Notes: generated from the sequence alone by a model not told the origin. A stretch of 33,708 bases of DNA from Arsukibacterium perlucidum DSM 18276 (GCF_000382165.1 NZ_KB907734.1:1-33708); one strand, 5' to 3'. Positions 9,772 through 19,887 are shown, numbered from the stretch's first letter. Numbers and translations are program-made.

Positions 9772-10680
9772 TTACGGTAAGTATCGTAAGGGGTCAACCG
9801 ATTTGCCCCTGAAACGGATTTCAAAATGCAACCTGCTATCAGTTGCATCGGTACTACCCATTTCAGCAATTTGCTGGCCCATCTTAACCTGCTGCCGTTC
9901 TGCTACTAATATACGTTTGTTGTGCGCATAAGCGCTTAAGTAATCATCGTTATGTTTTATAATTATCAGGTTACCATAACCGCGTAGGGCGCTGCCGGCA
10001 TAAACCACCAGGCCGTCTGCGGCGGCATTTATTCTGCTACCTTCCTGTCCTGCAATATCCACCCCTTTGTTACCATGTTCCAGGGTAGAAAAACGCGAAA
10101 CTATTTTACCTTTTACTGGCCAGCGCCATTGCACCTTGTTTCCAACTGAGGTATTATCCGCGGTTTTTTTACTGTTTTTAACAGGTTGTGTCTGAACATA
10201 ACGTGTTTGATTTGACGACGCAACAGGTTTAGCGGGTTTTGCTGAACTATTTGATTTTGCTTGGTTTGATTTATCAGTTGCCCGACCAGTCTGCACCGGT
10301 GTAGCGGGTTTTGCCGGAACTGCACTGGCAGTCTTTGTCGCAGGCCGGCTTGCTTTACTGGCTACCTGAGTTGCTCCGGCAGCGGTAAGTTGCAAAATCT
10401 GGCCGGGGTAAATGATATAAGGGCTGCTGATATTATTACGACTGGCCAAAGTGCGCACATCCAACCCGGCCCGAAAAGCAATTGAGTATAAAGTGTCGCC
10501 GCGTTGCACGACATATTGTTTGGCGGCAAGACTGCCACGGTTACGTTCCCGGTAAGGGTTCTCTCTAAGCTCCAGCGTAGTAACCGGCGCAGGCCCGGAG
10601 CTTGAGGCGCAACCACTGAGCCCGCTCAACAGCACAACAGGCAGGGTTACCATCAGCCACAAGCCAATTATCCGGTTAAT
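9772..10680 (-). CDS. nlpD: Lipoprotein NlpD, activator of cell-wall amidases
   Basis: NlpD is an outer-membrane lipoprotein that activates amidase AmiC at the division site. There is a lipobox (LSGC), a LysM domain (YVVQRGDTLYSIAF to IIYPGQILQL), a Lys/Ala/Thr/Pro-rich linker, and a C-terminal LytM (M23) domain. The first metal-binding motif of LytM is degenerate (NKGVDIAG instead of HxGxD), as expected for an activator. The start is unusual: the frame is closed by TAG at 10686-10684, and GAGGAA stands six bases before ATT (10680-10678). Starting there gives a signal peptide with an arginine (MNRIIGLWLM). The next option, TTG at 10662, has no ribosome binding site and no positive charge. Confidence 0.93.
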   Translation of the reverse strand: MNRIIGLWLMVTLPVVLLSGLSGCASSSGPAPVTTLELRENPYRERNRGSLAAKQYVVQRGDTLYSIAFRAGLDVRTLASRNNISSPYIIYPGQILQLTAAGATQVASKASRPATKTASAVPAKPATPVQTGRATDKSNQAKSNSSAKPAKPVASSNQTRYVQTQPVKNSKKTADNTSVGNKVQWRWPVKGKIVSRFSTLEHGNKGVDIAGQEGSRINAAADGLVVYAGSALRGYGNLIIIKHNDDYLSAYAHNKRILVAERQQVKMGQQIAEMGSTDATDSRLHFEIRFRGKSVDPLRYLP

Positions 10681-10690
10681 AAGCTATTCC

Positions 10691-11581
<891 letters not shown>

Positions 11582-11614
11582 AATCCGTTATTACAGCCTC
11601 ATACTACATGTTTG

Positions 11615-12253
11615 TTAAGCTAACTCACCCGGCACCAGCGGCACAAAGCGTACTGCCTCGATATCCTTACTGCTGAACGAGTCGGCATTACGCTGATATA
11701 CCCGCAGCACCTGCTCTTTTGCACCCACCGGAATAACCAGCCGGCCACCATCCGTTAACTGTTGCAGCAAGGCTGCCGGCACTTCAGTCGGCGCAGCAGT
11801 CACTATAATACTGTCAAAAGGCGCTTTACTGGGCCAGCCCAGCCAGCCATCGCCGTGCTTCATCGAGACATTGTGTAAATCGAGCTGTTGCAGCCGGCGC
11901 TTGGCCTGAAACTGCAGCGCTTTAATCCGTTCTACCGAGCAGACGTGACTAAACAAGTGCGCCAGAATAGCAGTCTGATAGCCCGAGCCGGTGCCAATTT
12001 CCAGCAGCTTGCCCGGCGCTTTGTCCTGCAGCAATAACTGGGTCATCCGCGCCACTATGTAAGGTTGTGAAATCGTCTGGCCCTGACCAATTGGCAAAGC
12101 GGTATTTTCATATGCTTTGTGCGCCAGTACTGCTTCAACAAACAGGTGGCGCGGCACCTGTGACACCGCCTGCAATACTGCGTCGTCACTGATACCTTCA
12201 CTTCGCAATTTTTGTGCTAATACCGCTGCACTGCGGGCTGTTGCTACTGCCAT
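11615..12253 (-). CDS. pcm: Protein-L-isoaspartate O-methyltransferase
   Basis: Pcm methylates isoaspartyl residues in damaged proteins with S-adenosylmethionine. The 212-residue protein has [32 protein letters not shown], shown here only in part as [11 protein letters not shown], then [16 protein letters not shown] (SAM-binding motif I) and the C-terminal [12 protein letters not shown]. The ATG at 12253, 2 bp after the surE stop, gives an N-terminus like E. coli Pcm. The frame stays open to 12280, inside surE. It is cotranscribed with surE, as in most gammaproteobacteria. Confidence 0.96.
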   Translation of the reverse strand: MAVATARSAAVLAQKLRSEGISDDAVLQAVSQVPRHLFVEAVLAHKAYENTALPIGQGQTISQPYIVARMTQLLLQDKAPGKLLEIGTGSGYQTAILAHLFSHVCSVERIKALQFQAKRRLQQLDLHNVSMKHGDGWLGWPSKAPFDSIIVTAAPTEVPAALLQQLTDGGRLVIPVGAKEQVLRVYQRNADSFSSKDIEAVRFVPLVPGELA

Positions 12254-12255
12254 AA

Positions 12256-13008
12256 TTACAACCTGATCCCCGCTAACCATTGTTTCAGTGTATCCATACT
12301 TTTATAAGCCGACATATCCACATGCAACGGCGTGATAGAGGCATAACCATTGGTTACCGCATAAAAATCGGTGCCTTCTCCGGCGTCCAGCTCTGGCCCT
12401 AACGAGCCATACCAGTATATTTTCCGGCCCCAGGGATCAGTATCGCTGCTCATGGTTTCTGCCTTATGGCGCCGGCCAAGCCGGGTAACCATAATGCCTT
12501 TTAACTCAGACAGGGCAATAGCAGGCACATTAATATTTAAAATCTGATCAGCAGGCAGCGGATGCGACTTCAGCTTTTTAATCACTTCCACAGTGACATG
12601 CGCCGCCGTAGCAAAATGGGCTTCGTCCCGACCTGCCAGCGATACCGCAATAGCCGGCAACCCCAGGTGGCGGCCTTCTGTGGCCGCAGCAACGGTACCT
12701 GAATACAACACGTCATCACCAAGATTGGCACCATGGTTAATCCCGGCGACCACTAAATCAGGAGTAAAATCCAGCAACTGACTGATCGCCAGATGCACAC
12801 AATCGGTTGGCGTGCCATTCACCGCCACAAAACCATTGTCGAGAGTTTGGGTGCGCAGCGGGTTAAGTAAAGTTAACGAGTTGCTGGCACCGCTGCAATT
12901 CCGGTCCGGGCCTACGGTAGTCACTTCGGCTATCTGGCATAGCGCCTGCTGCAATACCTGAATGCCTTTGGCATAAACCCCGTCATCATTACTTAGTAAA
13001 ATTCGCAT
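12256..13008 (-). CDS. surE: 5'/3'-nucleotidase SurE
   Basis: SurE is a metal-dependent nucleotidase that dephosphorylates nucleoside monophosphates and short polyphosphate. The 250-residue protein has the metal site LSNDDGV (D8, D9), NCSGASNS (S39) and VAGINHGAN (N91), plus the family signature [15 protein letters not shown] lies five bases before the ATG. It stands between truD and pcm in the conserved stress-survival operon. Confidence 0.97.
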   Translation of the reverse strand: MRILLSNDDGVYAKGIQVLQQALCQIAEVTTVGPDRNCSGASNSLTLLNPLRTQTLDNGFVAVNGTPTDCVHLAISQLLDFTPDLVVAGINHGANLGDDVLYSGTVAAATEGRHLGLPAIAVSLAGRDEAHFATAAHVTVEVIKKLKSHPLPADQILNINVPAIALSELKGIMVTRLGRRHKAETMSSDTDPWGRKIYWYGSLGPELDAGEGTDFYAVTNGYASITPLHVDMSAYKSMDTLKQWLAGIRL

Positions 13009-13036
13009 AGCGGCTCCAATTAGTTGCGAGACATAG

Positions 13037-14095
13037 TTACTCTAATTCGGCCAGCGGCCGGCTGCCATCCCGATAGCTTGCTAATTCTCGCAGGACACTG
13101 GTGGCAAAACAACCCGCCGGCAGGGCAAAACTCAAGGTAACACTATTGCCCTGTATTTGTGTGCTGAGTTGTTGAGGTACTAATCTGATACTGCGCCGTG
13201 CGCCCTGCAGCCTGTATTCAATAAGGCCCTGACACCACTGCTGATAGGTAGCCAATGCTTGTTGTTCAAATACTGCCGCCTGCCGGCTCACTGTTGCACC
13301 ATCCAGCCCGACCAGCGGTGCCGTAGGATGAACATCACCATCCAGCAGCCGCTGCTGCAAGGTGCTATCGGCGGTCTCCACCTGAAAAATCGAGCCACTG
13401 CCATCCAGTTGCAGAATATCACCGTCCAGCACCTGGTTAAACAAGCCCTGGTCAATCCGTTGCGATAACACGGTATTAAACAAATATGAGCGGCTGGCCG
13501 ACAACGCCAGGCCACGGATCTGGCGATCTGTTATCCGCTCTCCGCCAAACAAACTATCGGCTAATGCTAAGTTGCCACCGCCGCGGCCAAAACGTTGCTC
13601 GCCATAATAATTCGGCACACCTGCTTCTATTAACTGCAGCCGCTTAACAAGTGCCTCAGGCTGGCTGACATCGGTCAGGGTCAACCGGAAATGGTTGGCT
13701 TTTAGCGCCCCTAAGCGTAATTTACGGTAATGGCGCACCACCTGCAAAATGCGGCTGTCTTCAATCTGCCACTCCTGCCAGGCCAGCTCTTGCTTTATCG
13801 GCCATTTAAAACAAAACCATTGCCGGGTCAGCGCATGGCGATCTTTTAAACCGGCATAACTGATATCCCGCATTCTAAGGCCGGTTAGCCTGGCCAACTG
13901 GCGGGCAATATACTGGGTATTCTGACCGCGCTTTTCAATTTGCAGTAATACGTGTTCACCGCTACCACTGGGTGCAAAATTCAGCTGCTCGTCAACAATA
14001 AAATCTTCCTGCGTGCTGCGAATAGTCGCCGTAATATCAGGCTTGCCATACAAATACTGCCACTGTGGCAAGCCATTTACCGGTAGTACACTCAT
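13037..14095 (-). CDS. truD: tRNA pseudouridine(13) synthase TruD
   Basis: TruD converts U13 of tRNA-Glu to pseudouridine. The 352-residue protein has the catalytic aspartate in [14 protein letters not shown] (D85), and [16 protein letters not shown], which is highly conserved in TruD. Its ATG overlaps the ispF stop by 4 bp (ATGA), so it is translated by coupling. Confidence 0.96.
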   Translation of the reverse strand: MSVLPVNGLPQWQYLYGKPDITATIRSTQEDFIVDEQLNFAPSGSGEHVLLQIEKRGQNTQYIARQLARLTGLRMRDISYAGLKDRHALTRQWFCFKWPIKQELAWQEWQIEDSRILQVVRHYRKLRLGALKANHFRLTLTDVSQPEALVKRLQLIEAGVPNYYGEQRFGRGGGNLALADSLFGGERITDRQIRGLALSASRSYLFNTVLSQRIDQGLFNQVLDGDILQLDGSGSIFQVETADSTLQQRLLDGDVHPTAPLVGLDGATVSRQAAVFEQQALATYQQWCQGLIEYRLQGARRSIRLVPQQLSTQIQGNSVTLSFALPAGCFATSVLRELASYRDGSRPLAELE

Positions 14096-14574
14096 TGCCT
14101 GCTAACCAGCAGCACAACAGCTTCTGCTGCTATACCCTCTTTACGTCCAACAAAGCCCAGTTGCTCGGTGGTGGTCGCTTTAACGTTGATCTGGCTGAGC
14201 TCGGCGGCTAAATCGGCGGCCAGGCACTGGCGCATCGCATTGATATGCGGTGCCATTTTTGGCGCCTGCGCCATAATGGTTACATCCAGGTTGTTCAGCT
14301 GATAACCGGCTTTGCTGGCCTCAGCGAACACTTTTCGCAATAAAATACGGCTATCAATACCTTTTAAAGCAGGGTCGTTATCTGGGAAATGATGGCCAAT
14401 ATCGCCGAGTGCCAGCGCACCTAACAAGGCATCTGCTACTGCATGCAACACTACATCGCCATCTGAATGCGCCACTAAACCCTGTGAGTATTCAATTTTA
14501 ACGCCTGCCAGCGTTACCGGACCCTGGCCGCCAAAAGCATGGACATCAAAACCATGGCCTATCCGAAAATTCAT
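14092..14574 (-). CDS. ispF: 2-C-methyl-D-erythritol 2,4-cyclodiphosphate synthase
   Basis: IspF carries out the fifth step of the MEP route to isoprenoids, forming the cyclic diphosphate. The 160-residue protein shows the zinc ligands D10 and H12 ([10 protein letters not shown]) and H44, with [19 protein letters not shown] and [11 protein letters not shown]. It overlaps ispD upstream and truD downstream by 4 bp each, so all three are coupled. Confidence 0.98.
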   Translation of the reverse strand: MNFRIGHGFDVHAFGGQGPVTLAGVKIEYSQGLVAHSDGDVVLHAVADALLGALALGDIGHHFPDNDPALKGIDSRILLRKVFAEASKAGYQLNNLDVTIMAQAPKMAPHINAMRQCLAADLAAELSQINVKATTTEQLGFVGRKEGIAAEAVVLLVSRQ

Positions 14575-15326
14575 ATTGTTGTTTGCTCCAGCTGTTGTTG
14601 CTCAAGATGTTGTTGCTCAAGTTGCTGTTGATCTAAAAAATAGCCCGCCAGAGTCAGGTCGGCCGGGCGGGTAATTTTAATATTATCAGCCTGCCCTTCT
14701 ACCAGCAGCACCGGCTGGCCAGCCCACTCCATTGCCGATGCTTCATCGGTAATAGTGACACCCGCCGCTAATGCCTCAGTGATGGCCTGGCGAAGTTGCA
14801 GGGTGGGGAAAAACTGCGGGGTCAGCGCATGCCATAGCTGCTCACGTTCAACAGTATCGGCTACCAGGTTGCCAGTCGCCGTGGCTTTACCGCGTTTCAT
14901 AGTATCGCGCACCGGGCAGGCCAGAATGCCGCCATGACCTGCTTGCAGACAACGGCTAATTAGCAGGGTGATATCAGCCTTACGGATAAGCGGCCGGGCT
15001 GCATCATGCACTAACACCCAGGGGTAACTGCCGGCGTCGATCTGTTGCAGGGCATTTAATACCGAGTAAACCCGCTCAGCGCCGCCGTCAACCCGTTGCA
15101 TCGCCACTGTGGTTAAGGGCGTCGCGGCAAAATAGGGATCCGCTTTATCCAACGCCAGCCAAAGCGCAGCAACCTGTGGCTGGCTGCAGATCCGGCCGAC
15201 ACTGTGCTCAAGAATGGTTTTGGCATTAAGGGTTAAATATTGTTTTGGAACAGCAGCCTGCATTCGTTTGCCGACGCCGGCGGCGGGGATCACAGCAGCT
15301 ATTGCAGGCTCAGGCGGCTTAGTCAT
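14571..15326 (-). CDS. ispD: 2-C-methyl-D-erythritol 4-phosphate cytidylyltransferase
   Basis: IspD transfers CMP from CTP to methylerythritol phosphate. The 251-residue protein has the nucleotide-binding loop [10 protein letters not shown] (13-22), [14 protein letters not shown] and [10 protein letters not shown]. Its length exceeds E. coli IspD (236 residues) because of a C-terminal tail rich in Gln, Leu and Glu, encoded by three 15-bp tandem repeats. It overlaps ftsB and ispF by 4 bp each. Confidence 0.97.
   Translation of the reverse strand: MTKPPEPAIAAVIPAAGVGKRMQAAVPKQYLTLNAKTILEHSVGRICSQPQVAALWLALDKADPYFAATPLTTVAMQRVDGGAERVYSVLNALQQIDAGSYPWVLVHDAARPLIRKADITLLISRCLQAGHGGILACPVRDTMKRGKATATGNLVADTVEREQLWHALTPQFFPTLQLRQAITEALAAGVTITDEASAMEWAGQPVLLVEGQADNIKITRPADLTLAGYFLDQQQLEQQHLEQQQLEQTTI
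14583..14627. repeat. Three 15-bp tandem repeats at the 3' end of ispD
   Basis: TTGCTCCAGCTGTTG, TTGCTCAAGATGTTG and TTGCTCAAGTTGCTG follow one another without a gap. On the coding strand they encode the Gln/Leu/Glu-rich tail of IspD. As 15 is a multiple of 3, changes in copy number would keep the frame and the downstream overlap with ispF. Confidence 0.85.
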
Positions 15327-15628
15327 GGTTTGTCCTTTACCGGTACCTGCTGCCCCTCTGTTTGCACTACCCGGAAAAACACTTCGTCTTCACCAATTAA
15401 GCCCAGCTCATTGCGGGCTCGCTCTTCAATCGCTTCCAGTCCTTGCTGCAAATCGGTAACATCAGCCATCAACATCCGGTTCCGTTTCTGCAATTCCTGA
15501 TTACTGGCGCGCTGGGTGGCAATTTCGTCCAGCCGTTGCAAGTAGTCGGTCACACTATACTGGCCAAACCACAAACGATATTGCAGCAGGCAAAAAAGGA
15601 TCAGCAATATTCCGATAAGCAGTCGCAT
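15323..15628 (-). CDS. ftsB: Cell division protein FtsB
   Basis: FtsB joins FtsL and FtsQ in the divisome. The 101-residue protein has one N-terminal membrane segment (LLIGILLILFCLLQYRLWF), then a coiled coil (about 29-72: LDEIATQRASNQELQKRNRM), and the conserved end EERARNELGLI. It precedes ispD with a 4-bp overlap, the usual order. It is the first gene of the long operon that ends with rpoS. Confidence 0.96.
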   Translation of the reverse strand: MRLLIGILLILFCLLQYRLWFGQYSVTDYLQRLDEIATQRASNQELQKRNRMLMADVTDLQQGLEAIEERARNELGLIGEDEVFFRVVQTEGQQVPVKDKP

Positions 15629-15729
15629 AAGCCAGGATCTGTTGGAGACATGGCTTTATTATGCTGGCTTGCAACCGTGCTGCAAAGCCCTAATTGCCGC
15701 TGTAGCATGAAAAATTACGCGCTTTGGGG

Positions 15730-16389
15730 TTATTTAAGCTCGTGGGCTGCCTGATAGGGTTTAGCAAAGTTCTGCCAGTTTAAGCGACTACTCAACAATA
15801 ATTCCCGCAAACTCAGTACTCTGGGTGCTTTTTTAACATTATTTAACCACTGATGGCCACAGCTGGCGGCAGTAACAATGGCCTTATTAGGCTTTAATAA
15901 AAACTTGCTGGCATTATCGTTTTGCAGTGGGGTGCCATTAAAACTAAACCAGCCATGCTCGTTACAATGTAAGCGCTCACCAGCGCTATCTACTTCATCA
16001 ACACTGTCCAGCACAATCTGCTCCAGAGTCAGCTGTTCAATATATACCGGTACAATCAATCCGGGCTTGGCCGCTTTCTGGTAGAAGTTAGCAATCGGAT
16101 CAGCCTGTTGTTTGCGCGCCGGACAACGGCCAAGCTGCCTATGAAACCAGGACGCATTCTGGCTGTCGAGCTGCAACTCGCTGCGGTAGCTGACAATATT
16201 GGCCGCGGCCCGCCGGATATAAAAAGGCAGCGCCGCCAGCCGTTTTTGCAATAACGGCAGCTGCTCCGGGTTTATATTTGCCAGGCGTAACAACTCACGC
16301 TCATACAAAGCATTACAAAGCTCGGTATAAGTCTGGTTATCGCTGGATACCTGCCAGAAATGCGGCTGGTTGCTCAGGGGCTCAATCAT
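15730..16389 (-). CDS. Protein of unknown function
   Basis: I do not recognise this 219-residue protein. It has no signal peptide or membrane segment. It contains a basic, Arg-rich middle (PFYIRRAAANIVSYRSEL, then HRQLGRCPARKQQ), and a C-terminal stretch LSLRELLLSSRLNWQNFAKP. It lies about 100 bp upstream of ftsB on the same strand and is divergent from the DUF1569 gene. Codon use looks like that of its core neighbours, so it is probably an old resident of the lineage. Confidence 0.75.
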   Translation of the reverse strand: MIEPLSNQPHFWQVSSDNQTYTELCNALYERELLRLANINPEQLPLLQKRLAALPFYIRRAAANIVSYRSELQLDSQNASWFHRQLGRCPARKQQADPIANFYQKAAKPGLIVPVYIEQLTLEQIVLDSVDEVDSAGERLHCNEHGWFSFNGTPLQNDNASKFLLKPNKAIVTAASCGHQWLNNVKKAPRVLSLRELLLSSRLNWQNFAKPYQAAHELK

Positions 16390-16494
16390 CCGCTGATGTT
16401 AGCCAATCGGCTAACGCTTGTAAAAGCAAAAGTGGCGGCCAACCTATAAAAAATGCTAGTTTAGCGCACCAGAGAAGCGTTGTAGCGATAGCTT

Positions 16495-17013
16495 ATGAAC
16501 CGTCGTCAATTTATCAAAGTCAGTGTGCTGACACCTGTTGGCCTGGTGCTGGCCAGCAAACTGGTTGCCACCCTGCGCCCCTATCCGCTGTCGGACATTC
16601 TGGTGCAACTCAAAGCGCTGCCGCCTGAGCGGTTAACCAGCAGTGGTGAGTGGAATGTCAGCCAGATTTTGCAACACTGCGCCCAAAGTATCAGTTATTC
16701 AATTTACGGCTATCCACAAGCCCGCTCGCCGTTGTTCCAGTACACCGCGGGTAAACTGGCAGTGAATGCTTTTGCCGCAACAGGTAAGCTGCATCATCCA
16801 CTGGCTGAACCGATCCCCGGTGCGCCGGCGCTTGAACCCGGCTTACCCAATGACGTTGCCCTGCGTGAGCTTATTTACACTGTGCAACAATTTATGGACT
16901 GGCGCGGCCAGCTGCAGCCACATTTTGCCTTTGGCAGCCTGACCAAAGTGCAATACTACAGCGTCCATTATCTGCACCTGCAAAGTCATTTAGAGCAAAT
17001 CAGCATTAGCTGA
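16495..17013 (+). CDS. DUF1569 (DinB-like) protein with Tat-like N-terminus
   Basis: The 172-residue protein begins MNRRQFIKVSVLTPVGLVL, a twin-arginine-like signal (R-R-x-F-I-K), so it may be exported folded. The remainder fits DUF1569, a DinB-fold four-helix family: a region WNVSQILQHCAQSISYSIYG near residue 55 and SLTKVQYYSVHYLHLQSHLEQI at the end, with histidines that in the fold can bind metal. Its function is unknown. It is followed 21 bp downstream by an exported alpha/beta hydrolase gene, probably in one operon. Confidence 0.78.
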   Translation: MNRRQFIKVSVLTPVGLVLASKLVATLRPYPLSDILVQLKALPPERLTSSGEWNVSQILQHCAQSISYSIYGYPQARSPLFQYTAGKLAVNAFAATGKLHHPLAEPIPGAPALEPGLPNDVALRELIYTVQQFMDWRGQLQPHFAFGSLTKVQYYSVHYLHLQSHLEQISIS

Positions 17014-17034
17014 CGTTAGCACAAGGGAAACGAC

Positions 17035-17871
17035 ATGCCTCTGTTACGGATAACCATTTGCTTGCTTAGCCTTTTTGCAGCTTTGTTGGCTAGTGCCAAC
17101 CAGCAAGGTTACACGGTTTCACAGGTGCGGCAGGACGAACTGGTCGCTAACCTGTTTTTACCTGCAACAGCCGCTGAGTTGCCAGTCGTTATTGCGGTTG
17201 GCGGGTCACGTCCTGGCCTGGACAGCAGCAACCGGGTCGGCGACATGCTGGCCCCGCAAGGTATTGCTGTGCTCGCCCTGGCCTATTTTGGCGAGCCGGG
17301 TTTACCAGAGAGCCTGGACAACATTCCGCTGGAATACTTTGTTCAGGCCATCGACTTTTTGCAGCAGCAACCTCAGCTTCAGGCCAATAGCGTTGGCATT
17401 TACGGGCGCTCCCGCGGTGCAGAACTGGCATTACTGTTATCGTCGCACGACGCGAGGATTAGTTCGGTGGTGGCCCTGGCGCCAAGCAACGTGGCCTGGA
17501 ACGGCACCCGCTCAGCCGCGTCAGCCTGGACCATTAACGATAAGCCGGTGCCGTCGCTAACCGTGGGCTTAGACAGCAGCTACCCGGCATTGGCACGTTT
17601 TGCAGCGGCGCTCGCCGATGAAGTAGCAGTAAAGCAGGCCAGGTTTGCGCTGGAAAAGATAAATGGCCCGCTATTGTTAATATCCGCCACCAAAGACAAA
17701 GTCTGGCCTTCGCATCTAATGGCGCTGGATATCCAGCACTACCTGCAGCAAAAAGGCTTTCAGCATAAGGTCAGCCATCACAGTTACCCTACCGGCCACG
17801 GCTTTAGCCAGGCCGTTATGCCGGAAATTGAGCAGCGGGTGCTGCAGCACTTTCAAACAACATTGCGATAA
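17035..17871 (+). CDS. Exported alpha/beta hydrolase (BAAT C-terminal / dienelactone-hydrolase-like)
   Basis: The 278-residue protein starts with a signal peptide (LLSLFAALLASANQ) and a good ribosome binding site (AAGGGAAAC). The nucleophile elbow is GIYGRSRGAE (S126). The acid and base are likely the D of ATKDKVWPS and the H of PTGHGFS near the C-terminus. The arrangement matches the acyl-CoA thioester hydrolase / bile-acid amino acid transferase C-terminal domain, which in bacteria is found in esterases of unknown substrate. Confidence 0.8.
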   Translation: MPLLRITICLLSLFAALLASANQQGYTVSQVRQDELVANLFLPATAAELPVVIAVGGSRPGLDSSNRVGDMLAPQGIAVLALAYFGEPGLPESLDNIPLEYFVQAIDFLQQQPQLQANSVGIYGRSRGAELALLLSSHDARISSVVALAPSNVAWNGTRSAASAWTINDKPVPSLTVGLDSSYPALARFAAALADEVAVKQARFALEKINGPLLLISATKDKVWPSHLMALDIQHYLQQKGFQHKVSHHSYPTGHGFSQAVMPEIEQRVLQHFQTTLR

Positions 17872-17968
17872 GCCTGCAGCCAGCCCGGCTTGAGTGTAAA
17901 TCACATAGCTCCGTTATCACTTCTTTGCTAAAGTTAAGTCTGAACACCGCGCCACAGGACGCTGAATT

Positions 17969-18199
17969 ATGGCTTTATCTTATCTGGACGTAGAGCAGCA
18001 AGCACAGCAGCTAAGTAAAGAAGAACAAGCAAAATTAGTGGATAGCCTGCTGGTAACTTTACAAATGCCGGTAGATCCGTTGCTAGAATCTGAATGGCTG
18101 CGCGAGGTTGCAGAACGCAAAGCGCAGTACCTCAATGGCGAGGCAACATTGACTGACGCTGCGAACGTTTTTGCTAAGGTAAGAAAGATACTGAAGTGA
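17969..18199 (+). CDS. Antitoxin of a ParE/RelE-type addiction module
   Basis: This 76-residue protein matches the 'putative addiction module component' family (Unstab_antitox): the helix QQAQQLSKEEQAKLVDSLL near the start and WLREVAERKAQYLNGEA later. Such antitoxins pair with a ParE/RelE-fold toxin whose gene overlaps the antitoxin stop. Here the downstream toxin gene is wrecked, so the antitoxin is an orphan. It might still neutralise related toxins encoded elsewhere. Confidence 0.85.
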   Translation: MALSYLDVEQQAQQLSKEEQAKLVDSLLVTLQMPVDPLLESEWLREVAERKAQYLNGEATLTDAANVFAKVRKILK

Positions 18200-18322
18200 A
18201 ACCGGTACGTTTAATCGTCAGAACCTTCCCTTATTCAGTAATATATATATAAAGAATACTCCCGCAAAATAGTCATATTTGCAGTTGCTCATCATCGCCA
18301 ACGGCCACAACACGTCAAATAG
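18196..18322 (+). pseudogene. Remnant of a ParE/RelE-type toxin gene
   Basis: A GTG overlapping the antitoxin TGA opens a frame reading MKPVRLIVRTFPYSVIYI, then a stop at 18250. One base out of frame, from 18254, the sequence continues EYSRKIVIFAVAHHRQRP to a stop at 18320. Together these match the C-terminal part of ParE toxins (RRFPYSVIYR...VLAVAHxRRxP). About 60 N-terminal residues are missing, and the frameshift lies at an (AT)5 run (18241-18250). So there is both an internal deletion and a frameshift. Confidence 0.75.
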
Positions 18323-18348
18323 TCGTTATCGGTTAACCACGCTGACCT

Positions 18349-18375
18349 AAAAAAAAGCCACCTTGCGGTGGCATT
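18349..18375 (-). terminator. Intrinsic terminator of the three-gene islet
   Basis: On the minus strand GCCACC-GCAA-GGTGGC is followed by eight T. It lies about 80 bp after the last islet gene. The 19-bp hairpin sequence is identical to the one after eno at 19939-19957. Confidence 0.88.
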
Positions 18376-18456
18376 ATCAAAAAATGGAACATGCTAAAGT
18401 GATGGCTTCACAGAGCGCAGACGATTTAAGCTAGACATGTTTAAGATTTCTCAAGG

Positions 18457-18681
18457 CTAATTTTTCTCGCGCGCATTTTCTGAAAGCTGATTTTTTAACC
18501 GGCTAATTTCAGACTCAAGCGCTGAAATTTTCAAGCTACTTGTCACAATTGTATAGCCAAAAATACCGAATAAAACTATCACAAAAAAATTGTGTTGGTC
18601 AGGGTAGCTTAGCCAAAACCACACCATGCTACTTAGTATCGCGAGCCCAATAATAACTTTAAAAAAAATCAGTTTATTCAT
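18457..18681 (-). CDS. Small membrane protein with coiled-coil tail, unknown function
   Basis: Starting from the ATG at 18681 (MNKLIFFKV), the 74-residue protein has two hydrophobic segments (LIFFKVIIGLAILSSMVWFW and FFVIVLFGIFGYTIVTSSL), then a charged helix (ISALESEISRLKNQLSENA), probably a coiled coil in the cytoplasm. A TTG at 18690 overlapping the stop of the previous gene is an alternative start. I do not recognise the family. It is the last gene of the islet operon. Confidence 0.72.
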   Translation of the reverse strand: MNKLIFFKVIIGLAILSSMVWFWLSYPDQHNFFVIVLFGIFGYTIVTSSLKISALESEISRLKNQLSENAREKN

Positions 18682-18686
18682 GACTA

Positions 18687-19241
18687 TCAATGAAAAGCTG
18701 ATTGGTTCATCACAGATCGTCGCTGAACCTCTGTATTTGCTTTGTTAAGACTATTTTTATTAGCATAAACTGCACCCCATATAACGAGCGTGACTATATG
18801 TTTACGCCGCACTGCTTTGTGCAATTGGAAATCTTTTAGCAAATCCTTCGCACTCAGAGCGGAAGCACCAAAACCAACCTTAGAGGCAAAATCATCAAAA
18901 CCTTGCATATTCCCTTGGAATGACAATAACTCATCGTTAGTCAATGACCACATTCCCCATTTTGGGTTAACAAGTGCCGGTGTTGTCGCCTTGTTAACTA
19001 GCTGTCCCATCAACGGTCTACTCTCTAATTCACGGATAGATTTCATAGCAAACATTTTTTGATGTCGATCTAAATGACGATAAAGAATGGTGCCAACCAT
19101 GGCATCTAACATCGCCTCATCACCATCTTTTACCATATATCTTGGAATTTCCAGCACATCGGCGAATAAATCAAGTTGCCCCTGGGTTGTTTTCGGGAAA
19201 GTGTATGGTAAGTCGCTTATATTTGGCCGTAATTCATTCAT
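18687..19241 (-). CDS. Protein of unknown function, middle gene of the islet operon
   Basis: The start at 19241 (MNELRPNISDLPYTFP) is chosen for the GAGGGAA seven bases upstream; the frame stays open to 19274. The product has 184 residues. It is mostly soluble and helical, with PKTTQGQLDLFADVLEIPRY near the N-terminus and a hydrophobic stretch (HIVTLVIWGAVYA) near the C-terminus that could be a membrane anchor. It overlaps the preceding gene by 8 bp, so coupling is likely. No family is recognised. Confidence 0.75.
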   Translation of the reverse strand: MNELRPNISDLPYTFPKTTQGQLDLFADVLEIPRYMVKDGDEAMLDAMVGTILYRHLDRHQKMFAMKSIRELESRPLMGQLVNKATTPALVNPKWGMWSLTNDELLSFQGNMQGFDDFASKVGFGASALSAKDLLKDFQLHKAVRRKHIVTLVIWGAVYANKNSLNKANTEVQRRSVMNQSAFH

Positions 19242-19857
19242 TATAAATTCCCTCTTTTCTAAGTATTGCATCACATGATTTAACCAGCTCTTTTGTCATA
19301 TCGGATGCTGTTTCCTGACTAATCACTTCGTTAATATCTTCAACTAATGTTGGCATAATGCTGATGATCAAATAAAAATCACTAAGTTTTTGGAATACTG
19401 CTGAAAATAGCTGCTGCTTATTGTCAAAGCTAACCTGGTAACTAACTAACTTCCCCTGCTTTTTGTCAACGCTAAACGTATGCTCATAGGCGACTACAAC
19501 CTCGAGCATCTGCTCTTCACGAAGATACTCATTAGTAAAGTTTTGGATAACTTGATCAAGTTCATTAACATCAGAAGACGTATCTACCATGAAGGAGCTA
19601 GTGCTATTTGCCTGTGCCAGCACGACTAAATAATTAATATATACACTTTCATGCTCTGCCATAGCTGTGACTATTTCGCTACCCGGTACAGACTGATCAT
19701 TAAGTAAATCAATGTTGAAATTACTGATACCCATTTTAAAATTACAGGAAAGTTGTTTGGTCGGACTAACATAAACTCCGGATTTGAAAGAACCGAGAAG
19801 TGCCGACCAGACACTATTACTAAAAAATAAAATGAGGAAAAAGAAAAAACACCTCAA
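19234..19857 (-). CDS. Exported protein of unknown function, first gene of the islet operon
   Basis: The 207-residue product begins with a Phe-rich signal peptide (MRCFFFFLILFFSNSVWSA). The mature part starts GSFKSGVYVSPTKQLSCNF and has alternating beta-like segments, loosely like small PsbP-like exported proteins, but I cannot assign a family. The start is a TTG without a clear ribosome binding site. The coding DNA for the signal peptide is a T-rich run, open to slippage. A good sigma-70 promoter lies 31 bp upstream. Confidence 0.72.
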   Translation of the reverse strand: MRCFFFFLILFFSNSVWSALLGSFKSGVYVSPTKQLSCNFKMGISNFNIDLLNDQSVPGSEIVTAMAEHESVYINYLVVLAQANSTSSFMVDTSSDVNELDQVIQNFTNEYLREEQMLEVVVAYEHTFSVDKKQGKLVSYQVSFDNKQQLFSAVFQKLSDFYLIISIMPTLVEDINEVISQETASDMTKELVKSCDAILRKEGIYNE

Positions 19858-19887
19858 AAGTAAAACCCGTGTAAATAATTTGTTTGT

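Noticed and set aside
15443..15754. Plus-strand open frame over ftsB
   Set aside because: Antisense to ftsB and spanning its promoter region; no ribosome binding site.
18241..18252. AT-dinucleotide run as a phase-variation switch of a toxin gene
   Set aside because: The toxin also lacks its N-terminal half, so frame switching could not restore a working protein.
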